This document shows, piece after piece, positions 30,885 to 31,656 of a stretch of 31,656 bases of DNA. The notes under the pieces were generated by a model that saw only the letters and a program-made list of their open reading frames with translations, was not told the origin of the DNA and searched no databases. Within the stretch, counting starts at the first letter, position 1. Each line of letters starts with the position of its first letter. A program made the translations under genes and the position numbers. This DNA is from an uncultured Fretibacterium sp. (GTDB taxonomy: Bacteria; Synergistota; Synergistia; Synergistales; Aminobacteriaceae). Location: positions 1-31,656 of the forward strand of contig CALEPX010000063.1 of NCBI GenBank assembly GCA_937911045.1, given 5' to 3'.

Positions 30885-31656
<772 letters not shown>

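Overview
The window looks like chromosomal DNA from a Gram-negative anaerobe, probably a member of Synergistota. The right edge holds the first ~770 nt of a 16S rRNA gene whose sequence (for example GGGCAATGGGAGAAATCCTGACCCAGCGACGCCGCG and the 515-region block) fits that phylum best by eye; no search was possible. The sequence is AT-leaning, uses TTG and GTG starts often, has purine-rich Shine-Dalgarno sites, and carries a rubrerythrin, all compatible with an anaerobe.

Layout. (1) 1-4617, plus strand: the 3' end of a Sel1-repeat gene, exonuclease III, the nucleoid protein HU with its own promoter and terminator, a DUF2156 protein, and a membrane-anchored TerB_N protein. (2) 4769-11714, minus strand: valS and a threonine-aldolase-like gene form one unit. 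Upstream of it lies a short division/cell-wall cluster, rsmH - ftsL - ftsI. (3) 11760-18678, plus strand, very tightly packed: a wHTH protein, an AAA+-type ATPase and a Cas4/AddB-like Fe-S nuclease, which run by translational overlap into type IV pilus/type II secretion genes (minor prepilin, a PilM-PilN fusion, a GspH-like pseudopilin, a small membrane protein). (4) 18691-21686: an ArsR/SmtB regulator, a Zn/Cd-type P1B ATPase behind a CadC-like operator, and an Fe-S-flavoprotein-like gene. (5) 21748-25475, minus strand: metG with a DUF2157 membrane protein downstream, and rubrerythrin. (6) 25580-27842: ilvB-ilvN, divergent from rubrerythrin. (7) 27954-30707: two unrecognised genes, one with an N-terminal Lcl/DUF1566 domain and one long coiled-coil protein. 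(8) The rRNA promoter, leader and 5' part of 16S.

Most of the window is housekeeping. The least ordinary part is the 11.76-18.68 kb block, where a nuclease/ATPase/wHTH cassette appears to be co-transcribed with DNA-uptake-type pilus genes. Other points of note are the repeated use of extended -10 promoters, a palindromic back-to-back promoter pair between rubrerythrin and ilvB, a promoter core shared between HU and rRNA, period-6 DNA repeats coding for acidic or serine linkers in unrelated genes, and a 16S base change inside the EUB338 site. No CRISPR array, insertion sequence, tRNA or prophage was seen. No stretch longer than about 180 bases lacks a gene or rRNA.
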